From assembly GCF_000005505.3 (NCBI RefSeq), contig NC_016135.3, forward strand, positions 26,188,758-26,252,757: a stretch of DNA of 64,000 bases, in the 5' to 3' direction. Below the pieces are notes generated by a model. That model saw nothing but the letters and a program-made list of their open reading frames with translations. It was not told the DNA's origin and did not search any database. Numbering within the stretch: position 1 is the stretch's first letter; each line of letters begins with the position of its first letter. This document shows positions 42,901-54,248 of the stretch, in pieces. The position numbers and the translations under genes were made by a program. This stretch comes from Brachypodium distachyon. Lineage: Eukaryota > Streptophyta > Magnoliopsida > Poales > Poaceae.

Positions 42901-44394
42901 GATTGAAAATTCTTTGCCGTTTAAAACACACCAGACTGGGAACACTAGATTATTTAAGTTAGGAGAGACGGCAAGTCTGGAACAGATTTTTTTTTTCCTG
43001 ATAGATGAAGCGAGCTTGTTGAACATTGACCGATTAATTATTTAAGGGACATTCATACTTGAGTAGATCAAATACTAGCAGGTTAGCCTGTTGTGAGAAT
43101 GTTTCTCTGTTGCAGAAGATTTGAAAGTATGGATGTCTTTCTGACAAATTCTAGTTCGGCGGTATCTACATACTCGTATTCAGATAAGGTCGGTCGTTTT
43201 GACTATTACTAACATGGTTTCGGTTATGCATCTAGGTACATAGATTTTAAATACATACCAAATGACATCAATCTTATGCCGCGTAGTTGTAAACATCGAG
43301 TAAAGCCTAACCAAAATAAAATAAACGTATCTATAATGTACTGATAAAGTTATCTTTTTTAGGTTAGACAAAGTTATTAGACCAATTTGTAACTCATTAT
43401 ACATACCAAAGTTCTAGCTAAACACAAGAATGCATAGGTCCCGCACTTTGCAAGAGCAACACATAACGTTTTAGACAACTCTTGTATAAGAAGAAAAACT
43501 CTTGTATTTCCTTCGAAAAAACGGTCTACCACAACAAAAATCATAGAAATCAGGTCACCTTCGGACCCTTCTATCGCTCGGCTTGGGCGACTCGGGGGAA
43601 CACCACCTCACAGCCGCTAGACTTTCATCTAGCTCCTCCTCTCCTACTGATGTTGTTGGCCTCGTCATGGTGACGTTCAACATTGAGGGGGTGCTCGTGG
43701 CTTTTTCGGATGTCGCTGTTGATGTGTGCTCGTGGAAAGCAATGGTTGTGTCTGTCATGGGTGGTGGCAGGTGGTCGGATATGTGCGGCGATTCGGCTCC
43801 CTTTCATGTTGTTCTAGACCTAATATGGAGCTCTAGCACACATGCTGGATTGGACAACAACGACGTCTTTGACATCATTCCCTCCACGGTGGCGAAGTGT
43901 TGACCCTTGGTGGCGTTAACTGCTTTGTCTCGAGGGTTGTCAATGATTCGGCAATCCTCTGATCTTGTTTTTTGCAAGGTTATATCGTGTTTGGTGAGGG
44001 AAAGCATATCTATGTATTTGTTGCGGGCCTCGGTATGCGATGCCTTTCACATTCACCGCCGAAACATGGTTGTTGGGTTGTAATTTAATCGATATGTGGC
44101 ATTTCGGTCTGGTATACGTCTTTAAAGATATCAAAAGGTATGATTTTAATCTTTAGTCATTTTCCGTCAAAATTAATTGTAGGGCACAGCAGGCACATGG
44201 AAGAGGAGTTGTGGTCCCTGGGATTATCGGATAAGCTCACCTAGAAAATCCCAGGGCCCACCGACAGTCTGATGCCCAACCTGCCCCGAAAATCCCCATC
44301 AGCTCAGTAGACCACCATCACGAGTTCACCAAACACGCTGACCTGACGACCCCGCACAAAACCCCCCAAAACTCGAGCACCGAGAAGCCAAACC
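42901..44394. other. Intergenic region between CAX and FAX
   Basis: This is the head-to-head gap between divergently oriented CAX and FAX genes, so it holds both promoters. The block at 43550-44110 is open for about 100 codons and looks like decayed repeat DNA, without a domain I can name. The presumed FAX leader lies at about 44300-44394. Confidence 0.4.
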
Positions 44395-47300
44395 ATGGCC
44401 CTCGCCACGTTGACGACCCCACTCGCGCCTCTCGCCGTCTCCCCGGCCCCGATCCGCGCCTCCCAGTGCTCCCTCCTCTTCCTGCGCGGCTCTCCGGCGC
44501 CCGCCCTCCTCTCGCTCCGCTCGGGCGCCCGCCTCCTCGCGGCAGTTGCCTCCAAGGAACCCGAGCTCGGCGGCGGCGGCGGGGACGGTTCGGGATCTGG
44601 GAGCGGTGGTGCGGGCGGGAGCGGAGGCGGTGGGGCCAGTGACCCGAAGGAGGGTGGGGAGGAGGGGGAGGGAGAGGAGAAGAAGATGGGGGAGGGGCTC
44701 TCCATGTCGCAGAAGCTCACCCTCGCCTACGCCGCGCTCGTCGGAGGTAACGCCACCAGCCCAAAATGATATATTCATTCCTTTCTTTTTCGTAGCGATA
44801 CATTGCAGATGCGTTGCATTCTAGTGAATTGCAGTATGTCCTTTGCGAACTACGACCCATCATTGATCAGTTGCAAACAATTATGGCCCGCACGAACTTA
44901 TTGGTTCTGAAGTCAAATGGCAGCATGGGACTGTGCTCTGTGCTGTTCTCCAGTGCCCCTACATTTTTCTCCAGTCCATGGATTCAATGCTCAACTCTCC
45001 TTTTAGATAGAGACAAGCTGCTTGTTATTGATATAAACTGAGACACATATCTCTTGGATAGTAGGGTTCCCTGTTATGCAAGACCAAATCTCTATATCCT
45101 TGTTAGTCAAGTTTAATGACTACTAATTATGTTCCGCACGAACTTATTGGTACTGAAGTTTGACTTGCGATAGAAGGTCAAATGGCAGCATGCACTGTGC
45201 TTTGTGTTGTTCTCCAATGCCCCTGCATCTTTCTCCATTCCACTGCTTTCCAGCATTGTTTCAATGCTTAACTCTCCCTTTAGATAGAGATAAACTGCTT
45301 GCTATCGATGACGCTCCGGGAGTGTTTTGGTATCACATATTTGACTGCCTTAGCAAGTGATACACATCTTGGATAGTTGGATCCCCTGTCTGTTATGCAA
45401 GACTAAATCTCTATGCCCTTGGTAGTCAAGTTCAATAGTTTAAATTGACTTAACAGCTGTACAAGCCAGTAGGCAGGCTCATCAACACTCTTGATTAATC
45501 TGTTCCTTCTTTAATCGAGCAACATAGTGCTTAGCAAATTGCAAAACATAAAAATTGGTCGCCTTCCTATGTGTCAAAGAATACTCTTCTCGCTCTTAGT
45601 GTTAACTCCCTCGATTAGGCTTGCAAACAAGAGCATTTTGATTTCATAACAGGGCTAAAGTGTTCTCACTAATTTCTATCAACGGAGATTCTAAGTGGGG
45701 CACGTGCCCCACTTGGTCTTATCATACGGCGCCCGTTGGTCCGTCTGATCACATTTTCTCCCGATCCGCCTCTGTTCTGGATCTCGTCTCCTGATCCCCT
45801 TCCCCCGATAGCGAGCACTCCTTGGTTCTCCTCCCGATTGGAGTTTGGCGCAGCGGCAGAACCCAAATACCGAGCAGGCCGCGGTGGCGAGCAGGGAGGC
45901 CACGGGCGGCGGAGCAGCGTGCGTAGGCAGAGCAGGGAGGCCACGGGCGACGGAGCAGCGTGCGTTGGCGGAGCAGGGAGGGAGCGGGTGGTGAAGAAGG
46001 GCGCGGCCATGGCGGCGGAGCATCGTCAAAGTAGGGTGGCGACCACGGTGGCTGAGCAGACGCTGCCCCCAAATCCCGAGCAGGGGGCGAGCGCTTCGGC
46101 GGCAGTGCACCACAGCCGCAGGTGCAGGTGTTTTGAAGTCATTTTATTCGGTTTCCTTCCCTTTCTTTTTGCATCCATGGCGCCATGGATGAGGGTGAGC
46201 TAGCTAGTGCTGCTAAGCTCGTGCGTCGAGCGTGTGAAGTGTGAACCGGAGGAGATTGAGGAGCGAGCTAGAGATTCTGTGATGATGACAAGTAGGAGCT
46301 TTGCAAAGCATCTCTCTGCAGATTATTCTAAAAAAACATCTCTCTGATCAACTATGAATAGCTCATCTAAAAACTAGCTCGTTGTACAGGCAGGGTGTTC
46401 GACGTTTTGTCTCACCCAAATGAGCTTGCATGTACCACCGTTGGTTTATGCCATGTTCAGATTATTGTACATGTACAACTTTGTTTGTTGTAAGAATTTT
46501 GTGAGGTCGTAATTTGCTTGATCGGCTTACCATCGTGTCAAAAGGCCACGGCTGTCATGATTGTAGGAAAATTGGAAAGTACTGACGATCCACAAACTGC
46601 ACTGTGATTTTGCTTTCATCTGTGGAATGTGTTTTATCTCTAAATAGCTGTCTTCGAAAGTTAAATGTAGAAGCAATTGCCATACATTTTTTACCCCATC
46701 GACCATGTTATTTGATCCTAATAGCCACATTGTTTATGAGTGCTCAATTTCCATGTTTTTTGTCCCTTGCAATCAGATTATTTGATGCTAGTTGCCATAT
46801 TATTTACCACCGTTCAATTGCCATGTTTTTTGCCCATACCGACCAGGTTATTTGATCCTAGTTGCCATGTTGTGTAGCACAACACAATTGCCATGTTTTT
46901 TGTCCATAGCGACCAGATTATTTGATCCTAGTTGCCATGTTGTTTACCATCGTTAAATCGCCATGTTTTTTGCCCCCAGCGACCAGATTATTTGATGCTA
47001 GTTGCCATATTGTTTACCACCGTTCAATTGCCAAGATTTTTTGCCCATAACGACCAGGTTATTTGATCCTAATTGCCATGTTGTTTAGCACAACACAATT
47101 GCCATGTTTTTTGTCCATAGCGACCAGATTATTTGATCCTAGTTGCCATGCTGTTTACCACCGTAAAATCGTCATGTTTTTTTCCCCCAGCGACCAGATT
47201 ATTTAATGCTAGTTGCCATATTGTTTACAACTGTTCAATTGCCATGTTTTTTGCCCATAGCGACCAGGTTATTTGATCTTATTTGCCATGTTGTTTAGCA

Positions 47301-48676
47301 CAACACAATTGCCATGTTTTTTGTCCATATATAGCGACCAGATTATTTGATCCTAGTTGGCATGTTGTTTAGCACCGTTAAATCGCCATGTTTTTTGCCC
47401 CCAGCGACCAGATTATTTGATGCTAGTTGCCATATTGTTTACCACCGTTCAATTGCCAGTTTTTTGCCCATAGCAACCAGGTTATTTGATCCTAGTTGCC
47501 ATTTGTTTACCACCACTCAAATTGCCATGTTTTTTTTGCCCCTAGCGACTAGGTTATTTGATCCTAGTTGCCATGTTGTTTACCACCGTTAAATCGCCAT
47601 GTTATTTGCCCCCAGCGACCAGATTATTTGATGCTAGTTGCCACATTGTTTATGACCGCTCAATTGCCATGTTTTTTGTCCCTAGCGATCAAATTATTTG
47701 ACCGACCGACCTCGAAAGAAGTAGCTAGTCGAGCTAATCTATATGATCCCACGTTCTCTTAATATGTTCTCATGGCAAGCATACCCAGTTGTTTCTCCCC
47801 GTTGATCTCGTTGATGGCGGTAAGGCAATCGGAAGCAACTGGACTGTATTGGGCCGCGCGGGCGCGTGAGCTACGTGGGCCACGTGAAGTGGAGCGGGCG
47901 CGTGCATGCGGCCGAGAGCGAGCGCGTGGCCGCGCGAGGTGCAGGCCAGATCGAGCGCGCGGGCATGCGGGCGAAGGTGCCGCTGGCCACGCCTACGTGG
48001 GGCACGCCGCTGCCTAGTTTGGTCCTTCTATCAAATGCCTTAGATTTTTAGAATAGGAATTTTTATTAACATATTATTATTATGTATGTGAAACTAGTAT
48101 AGGGCGAAGGACTCCTGACAGTATTTTAGCTACACCAACCATCTTACATGGAGTTCTACAACCTTTTGCTGTGTTATACCTGAAAGCGCTCTGATATACA
48201 CAGAAAAAACAAACTGACTGTTCTTACCAAGTTGCAACTTGTTTTGAGAATTGATTGTTAGCCTTCTAACTTTTGTAGCCGGTGGAGTAATGGGGTACAT
48301 GAAGAGCGGAAGCCAGAAGTCGCTAGCTGCAGGAGGCATATCAGCCCTGGTGCTGTACTTCGTTCACACTCAACTCCCAGTGAGACCTGTCTTTGCATCG
48401 TCGATTGGGTTAGGTATGGAGTGTCTTTTCCTGAGCCATATTTGTTTTGGTACCTTTCTTCCTTGCTTGGGAGCTGCATCAACACCGAGATTCTTGTCCT
48501 GATGCCCTAATTTTTGTTGGCTTTGCATCACAGGTATATCAGCGGCACTACTGACAGTCATGGGATCTCGCTTCAAGAAGTCTGGAAAGATATTCCCAGC
48601 TGGTGTTGTGTCTCTTCTTTCCTTCGTCATGGTTGGTGGTTACTTCCACGGAATTTTGCGTAGCTCACATGCGTGA
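44395..48676 (+). CDS. FAX2: Plastid FATTY ACID EXPORT-like protein (TMEM14 family)
   Basis: Three exons, 44395-44746, 48279-48413 and 48534-48676, sum to 630 nt and 209 aa. Known plant FAX proteins sit in the plastid inner envelope and help move free fatty acids out of the plastid. The N-terminus is rich in Ala, Ser, Leu and Arg with few acidic residues, as in a transit peptide. A glycine/serine-rich and then acidic linker (to about residue 100) follows. The TMEM14 region begins at LSMSQKLTLAYAALVGAGGV and continues with GYMKSGSQKSLAAGG, then LPVRPVFASSIGLGISAALL, and ends GYFHGILRSSHA. Hydrophobic segments separated by short basic turns fit four helices. The FAX2 assignment is from remembered similarity of the C-terminus; FAX4 is the main alternative. 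Intron 1 is 3.5 kb and carries a large minisatellite. A polyadenylation signal follows at 48914. Confidence 0.87.
45693..45714. repeat. 22-bp perfect palindrome in FAX intron 1
   Basis: AAGTGGGGCAC is followed directly by its reverse complement, with a CACGTG centre. Perfect palindromes of this size are rare by chance. It lies at the left edge of a GC-rich block (45700-46200) inside the intron. Confidence 0.85.
45715..46200. other. GC-rich block in FAX intron 1, probably transposon-derived
   Basis: The GC-rich block is open on both strands and contains near-repeated phrases (GGCGGAGCAGCGTGCGT ... GAGCAGGGAGG twice). It is unlike its AT-rich surroundings. No domain is recognised. Confidence 0.4.
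46679..47703. repeat. Minisatellite, about 70-bp unit, roughly 14-15 copies
   Basis: The unit has the form GCCATGTTTTTTGCCC-N4-GCGACCAGATTATTTGAT-N-CTAGTTGCCATGTTGTTTACCACCGTT-N5. Copies differ by point changes and 1-5 bp indels. The array lies in the first intron of the FAX gene. Confidence 0.9.
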
Positions 48677-49987
48677 TGCAGTCGGTGTAAATTACCAGAT
48701 GCACCTCCCGGCTTTAGATTTCTGAATCACTTCTTTTGTGTGTGTTTTAAAGCACTTATCTGCATCTACTACTTTGTATTCTAGGGACTTGCTGTTGTAC
48801 CTATCGTCATGTTGAATTGATGTGATGTCCTAGCGAGCTAGATAAGCATGTGATCAAAATAGTGGTGGACGATAATTTGGACAATCATGTACGAATCCAG
48901 TTCTTTTACCAGCAATAAAAGGTTGCATTTTGGGTGGAACTCTGTGCTGGTATTGAATTATCATGGACACAAATGTATTTGTGAAGGAGAGAGCAAGTAA
49001 CCACCAAACTGATGCAAATTTTCCCCCTTCTCTGTTGCATCCATGGTTAGGTTATTATGGAAACATGAAATGCAGTATGTAGCTGGCATGGCAACACAAC
49101 CTGACCAGTAATATCTGCACTACAATCGGTGTACACTTTACTCGGATTCAAGTAGGAGTAGCTTTTGTTATACGTTGTTTTAAAACTCTTCTCTTACACT
49201 GGTAATAGTTGCGGCTACGTTTCTTCAGCAACACGCGCGCAAATCCTGACAGATTGGTTCAGCCACCTGTTAGGTTGGCTGCTGCAGAAAGCCAGAAACG
49301 GTGCCTCAGAGTTCCAGCGTGGTTCAACATTTCCAGGAGCGGTGCTTTTGGTGCCAGCCCAAGTGATGTTGTTTATCCAGAGGGAGAGTCCAAAAGGATG
49401 ATGACCTGTCCGGTCCGGGAGAAGGGGAGCACCCCGAAGGTGTGAGCCATGCCGTGTAATGCACTGCAAGGGAGCCTGGAGACCAGAGGAGTCAGATATG
49501 ACCACCAAGGAAAATGCAGTACGACGAGGCAGACGACACTCAAAAGAGTGCTTCATGGAATCAGGCTTGTGTCCGGGCGTCCGGCGGCCTGCAGGTTATT
49601 TCAATTCCAGCAGAGGCAGACGACACTGAAAAGCTCCATCCTTCAACTGGTATACTGTGTAAGACAGAAAAAAGAACGACAATTCGAAACCAACCAAAAT
49701 ATAGTTGTATAACTGGGGCAACACAGATGGATGATATCATTGACTAGGGGAACAAAGTCACGGTCAGACAGACAAGGGGCACGATTTACAGGGACAGCAT
49801 ACCATAGCAGTTCGGCGGAGTAAACAGGTTCCGCGACAGAGTAAACTAGCAAAAGAGAACAGAACAATGGCAATAGAGGTTCTGGTCGAATTATTATCAC
49901 GACACTAAGGTGTAAACATCGCATCAGCTAACATAACACACATCCTTTTTTTTTTCCTTCTTCGAAACGTCAGGGACTGTCTTTCGG
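48677..49987. other. Convergent intergenic region between FAX and JAZ
   Basis: FAX and JAZ point toward each other across 1.3 kb. The left part is the FAX 3' UTR. The middle (49215-49560) is open on both strands but has no domain. A short direct repeat, GAGGCAGACGACACT, occurs at about 49527 and 49614. Confidence 0.45.
48914..48919 (+). terminator. Polyadenylation signal AATAAA of FAX
   Basis: AATAAA about 240 bp after the stop codon, followed by TTTTGGGTGG-type GT-rich sequence. Confidence 0.55.
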
Positions 49988-52900
49988 TTACTGGGCCTTG
50001 CCCTCGGCAGCTATCTCCATCCCAGATGCTCCCATGCCTTCAGATGGCTTTGCAGGGCTGTAAGGAGCTTTGCTCACGATCCTGCTTCATAAGACCGTTT
50101 AAAATAATCAGTTGAAGCCAGCAAAAGAAAGGTAGCTGAAAGCCTGAAAATGACTCCAGCTATATATGCAAGATAATCGACGCAGGTATTCCATCTGGAT
50201 CGGACTACAAAACTATTCTGAGATGTCGTAGCTTGCATGTTTTTTTTCTTTACATCTTTAGCGTCCTCGTGCAAAGAAAAAAAACTTAAAGGCAATCGGT
50301 CGTCCTATGAAATAATGGATGTGACTAAATCAACTAAGTGCAGCTCAGTAGTCTCCTAAAAGGTGTAAAATGGTAATGCAGAACACTGATTCCTAAGTCG
50401 TAACTACCAACTGAACTAGAAGACAAGCAAAGATGATCTATGAAATGCATGAGCGCTAAAGGGAGAACCATTAATTTTATCACATGAATCATGTCAAAAA
50501 TCGATAATCGTACAATCCAAGGCTATCAGCTTGCTATGCTACATATTATGGAATAATTCTCTGTAGTGATCTAACTATTAACAAATCTTACATTCCGACT
50601 CAAAACTAGAGAAAATGTTTGTCTCTTGCAAGTTCATTTTCAAAGAATCACGCAGATTTTGTACTACATAATCATGGAGCACTTGACTGCAAATCACGTG
50701 TATCATCAAAACATTTGTGCTAGAACATTCAAGTTGAACATAGAACAATCATCCAAATATAGCTCAAAGGCCAAATAGATTAATTGACTCGATCATGAAC
50801 TGGGTGCAGTAACAAAAGTTTTGGCTTTGGCCTCATACAAATGGATTCCTGCATGCTGTGGTACAGCATACCCAACATGTGGAGAGATAAACCAATAAAT
50901 TAAAAGGAGGGGGGGGGGGGGGGGTGTAATACTAATACTACCCACCAGAGAGTAGAGACTAGAGTGCTGTTTCTACTCTTCATTTATGCTAACCTGTCAC
51001 GACGTTTCTCCAGGAAGCGCTGAAGGGAGTGCCTCCGGGCAATGGGGAGATCTGCAAGGCAGGTGAGATTTAATAAAATGTTGGATCTATCAAGACTCTT
51101 TAAAGACACTCCATAAATTTGTGAAAATATCTAGTGGCTTACCAGCCTGAAGCTTCGAAATCGAGCTAGGATCTGTGACAGCCATAGGTTGTCCAGCTGC
51201 TACAGAAGTGCTCTGAAGTGAGAGTGAGCGGGTAAGCGCTGCAGCTTGGGCAGCATTGTTTGCAGGCATCACTGGAGGCTTAACAGCTGTGGCAGCAGTA
51301 GTTTTTGTGGCCGCCGCAGCAGCTGCTGCAATAAGCATGATTGCTTGAGCCTATTGATGCAAATGACACAGCTAGTGTGTTAGTACAGTTCAACAATTTG
51401 CCTGAGAACATGATAGATGTAAGAAATGTAAAATATTACCTTCTCTGGTGGCACTGAATCATATACACATACTGATCCACCGTAGAAAATGGTAAGCTGT
51501 GCAGGATTAGCTGGAGGGCTCGACATTGGCAACATTCCAGACCTAATAATTAAAAGCAAAAATGGTAAAAATATGTAATGAAAAAAATACTATGAAAGTT
51601 GGCAGATGCATCACACGTGGCACTCACTGATTGCGTACATGAAAATTAGATGGAATTTAAGGGCAACTTGCAATGTAAAATTGGAGGCCAAGTTAGCTCA
51701 CTGATGTACACCGTTCAGTCACGTATTTACAACACGCATGCCATATTCGCATCGATTTAGTTGGAGCAAATTAATGACAAATATTAAATGTTGACTCACT
51801 TCATCTGCGACCAGGCATCTATTCAAGAACTATTCTACATTCTACTTGATGGGTCCTTATTATATAAACTCCAGGCTTGGGTGCAATCACCAAGCGCTCA
51901 GGCTAACAAAAATTGAAAACAAATTCTAGATGTAATTCATGGGTTACCATACTTAAATTTCAAGTTCAAATTCCTTATATATTCAGAGTAATACACTGGT
52001 AAATCTAACATTTTTTCAGTATTTGAATTTGTGCTCTTAGAACGGAATGAAACTTTTGAAAAATTATACATAGGTAGAAGTTTTGGAATACATCTAGAAT
52101 TGTTTTTTACTTTTGTGGAGTTTGTTAGTTAAGCGCATGGTAACTGTATCGTAAGAGCTTGGTGCAGGCAATACACCTCCCCTACTAAGTGAATTGACGC
52201 CTAAGTCATGCCTTTCTGGTACTCTGGTCCTATGGCCCACACCACAACTTTCAGTAACTGTAAAATTCAAGTCAAGCTCAGTAACATCAACTACTTTGTA
52301 GGTGCCCGCAATTTGAGTCTAACAACATCTATGTTGCATGACGTGAGATCAAACAACAGCAGACTATGACTTGAATGTGGTCCACTCTGAAGTATTCAAC
52401 ATCTGGTGGACGGGTTTGTGCCACATAACGTCCAGTTACTTGTCTGACTAGTTCAAAAGCTGTCAAGATAGATTTAATCAGCATAGCTTCTATTCCATCC
52501 TAAGCACTGGACCTACCAACATATTGGTATTGGACTCCACAGTTTTTCTTCAAGCGTTTACAAATAATAGATCTAAAACGTCCTGCAAATTATATAGCTA
52601 TACGCAGGAAAATGATGTGGCATTTATTCTTAGTGAGAACATTTGTCATGTGGCAAATTATTTTAACTCCAACCCTAAACCTTATCCATCATTTACAGCA
52701 GCCCAGCATGTAATCATTAAACAATTGCCAAACTATACGGGTTAATATTCTACTGCATTTATGGGACACCAAATTATGGGGGGCATAAATATTGTAAATA
52801 ATTGTATGTTGCACGTACAGCATCGCAGCCAGCAAATATGCCAAACAGCTCAGAACTAGTATCAGGCTTAGCAAACCGTCCCATGTACGGTTCAATAAAC

Positions 52901-54200
52901 CGGGATAGATAAAAGGGGCCTTAACAAACATATCACGAGATATCTGAAGGATTAGTTCAACGCTGTGGTTTGTCAATAGGTGGCCAGGGACTACGTCCTT
53001 GGTACCTAGCTCCACAATTTGTCCTGAAGACTTGAAGTAAACAGAGAAGAAAGTGTTTTCCTTTTCTTTTTATTGAATCCTTGGTAGGTTGGATGTTGTC
53101 TGATTGATGACTCAGGTTTAATCAGATCTACACTTCCTCCCATTTTTCTCACAAACGGCTTGAGGTGTGTATCACTGAGAAGAATGCAAGTGACCTAAAG
53201 GAGTTCCCACCATGAACCTAACTCAACAATTGGATAAAAAACTTTCCATAACGCTATCAAGAAGAATAAAAAACTGGAGCGGTGAGGGAGGGGGGTAGAG
53301 CTGTTTGGATCTGTGCCCCTCTTGGGCAAAGTATTTTCCAGCCATAAACTAACTCAGTTAGGTCTAGAAAAAGAAAAATTAATTAGCGGAGAGAATCAAA
53401 TCGGCTGTCCCATGGAAGCAAACTTGATATAATTGGTTTTTTTTTGCCAGGGATGTAAACTCATCGATAGGAGCAAAACAAGTAAATTAGTTTGCCATGA
53501 AATCAACAAGGGAGGTTTTTGCAGTTATAGATCAGTACAAAGAGGAACTTAACGCATGCGAGTTTAATAACAACAAAGGATGAGGAGTGTGGCAAAGCCG
53601 GATTTCCAGCAACCCAAACATCCGGATGAGAACACCTGCTACCAAAATTTCACCCTCCTTTATCCGAATTGGGACTTAAGAACAGCAAGGGAGGCCGTTT
53701 TTTCCCCAAAAACAGGAAACGTAAGAAGGGAGCATTTGAACTGCAGGGAGATAGGATCGTTAGCAACGAGAACGAACACGCATTCCTGAATCCACACCGA
53801 CTCGCACTCAATTTTGATCCGCCGCACGCAACTTCGATCCCCAAGGCCAAAAGCAAGGGCTCCTCCACGATAACACCGAACCTCAGGGTGCCAAATGCGA
53901 AAGCTCATGAAGAACAGGGGAGAAGCGACGGAGCCGGCTGTGAGACGAGAAGTGAAGATAGGAACAAGAAGAGAAGCCGTATACACAAATACTCCGAAAA
54001 AATTCACACCATGGACACACCATCTACGAAGAAACCACCATGGTTTCTGAAGAGCAAGAAGGATTCGAAAGCTACCTGCTGCTGCCGTTGGCCAGTGGGG
54101 GTCTGCCGAGTCCTTGCCCTTGCTGCGACTCCTGGGTCTCCTTCTCCTGCTCCTTCCTCCCCTCTTCCCCCTTAATAGTGCTCCTCTCCAGCAGATCCAT
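49988..54200 (-). CDS. TIFY3: JAZ repressor (TIFY domain protein)
   Basis: Five exons, 54076-54200, 51440-51542, 51143-51350, 50994-51051 and 49988-50081, sum to 588 nt and 195 aa. JAZ proteins are nuclear repressors that hold MYC-type factors inactive. With jasmonoyl-isoleucine they bind COI1 and are degraded. The TIFY/ZIM region is NPAQLTIFYGGSVCVYDSVP (54-73) followed by EKAQAIMLIAAA. The Jas region at 146-172 contains LPIARRHSLQRFLEKRRDR and then KAPY, including the full LPIARR degron, so hormone-dependent turnover is expected. Exon 1 codes for MDLLERSTIKGEEGRK and a Gln/Glu-rich stretch. The start MDLLE and the end EGKAQ match my memory of rice TIFY3. No LxLxL EAR motif is seen, so repression would be through NINJA binding at the TIFY region. 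The intron that splits the Jas motif before its last residues is present (intron 4), which in other JAZ genes allows a truncated, stabilised isoform. Confidence 0.95.
50909..50924. repeat. Poly-G tract (16 bp) in JAZ intron 4
   Basis: Uninterrupted run of 16 G on the plus strand (C on the coding strand), about 70 bp from the donor of intron 4. Length is likely to vary and to be error-prone in sequencing. Confidence 0.85.
51543..54075 (-). other. JAZ intron 1 (2.5 kb)
   Basis: Large first intron separating the 41-codon N-terminal exon from the TIFY exon. It contains no coding sequence I can support; the short frames within it (52524, 52689, 53669) have no domain. Confidence 0.7.
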
Positions 54201-54218
54201 CTCTGGCTTCAGCCAACT

Positions 54219-54248
54219 GCTCTCTCTCTTCTCTCTCTCTCTCTCTCT
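54219..54248. repeat. (CT)n microsatellite in the JAZ 5' UTR
   Basis: CT repeats on the plus strand, hence GA repeats on the coding strand, sit about 20-50 bp upstream of the start codon. GA-rich leaders are common in plant regulatory genes. Confidence 0.8.

Noticed and set aside
42533..42931. Open frame of 132 codons on the minus strand upstream of CAX
   Set aside because: Better explained as the untranslated first exon and promoter of CAX; it ends near a donor site and has no domain.
45736..46203. Open frame of 155 codons in FAX intron 1
   Set aside because: Lies in a GC-rich repeat-like insert with internal duplications; no domain recognised.
46679..47703. CRISPR-like regular repeats
   Set aside because: Units are directly adjacent with no unique spacers and the genome is a plant; it is a minisatellite.
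49215..49556. Open frame of 113 codons on the minus strand between FAX and JAZ
   Set aside because: No domain, overlaps equally long plus-strand frames; probably 3' UTR or intergenic DNA.
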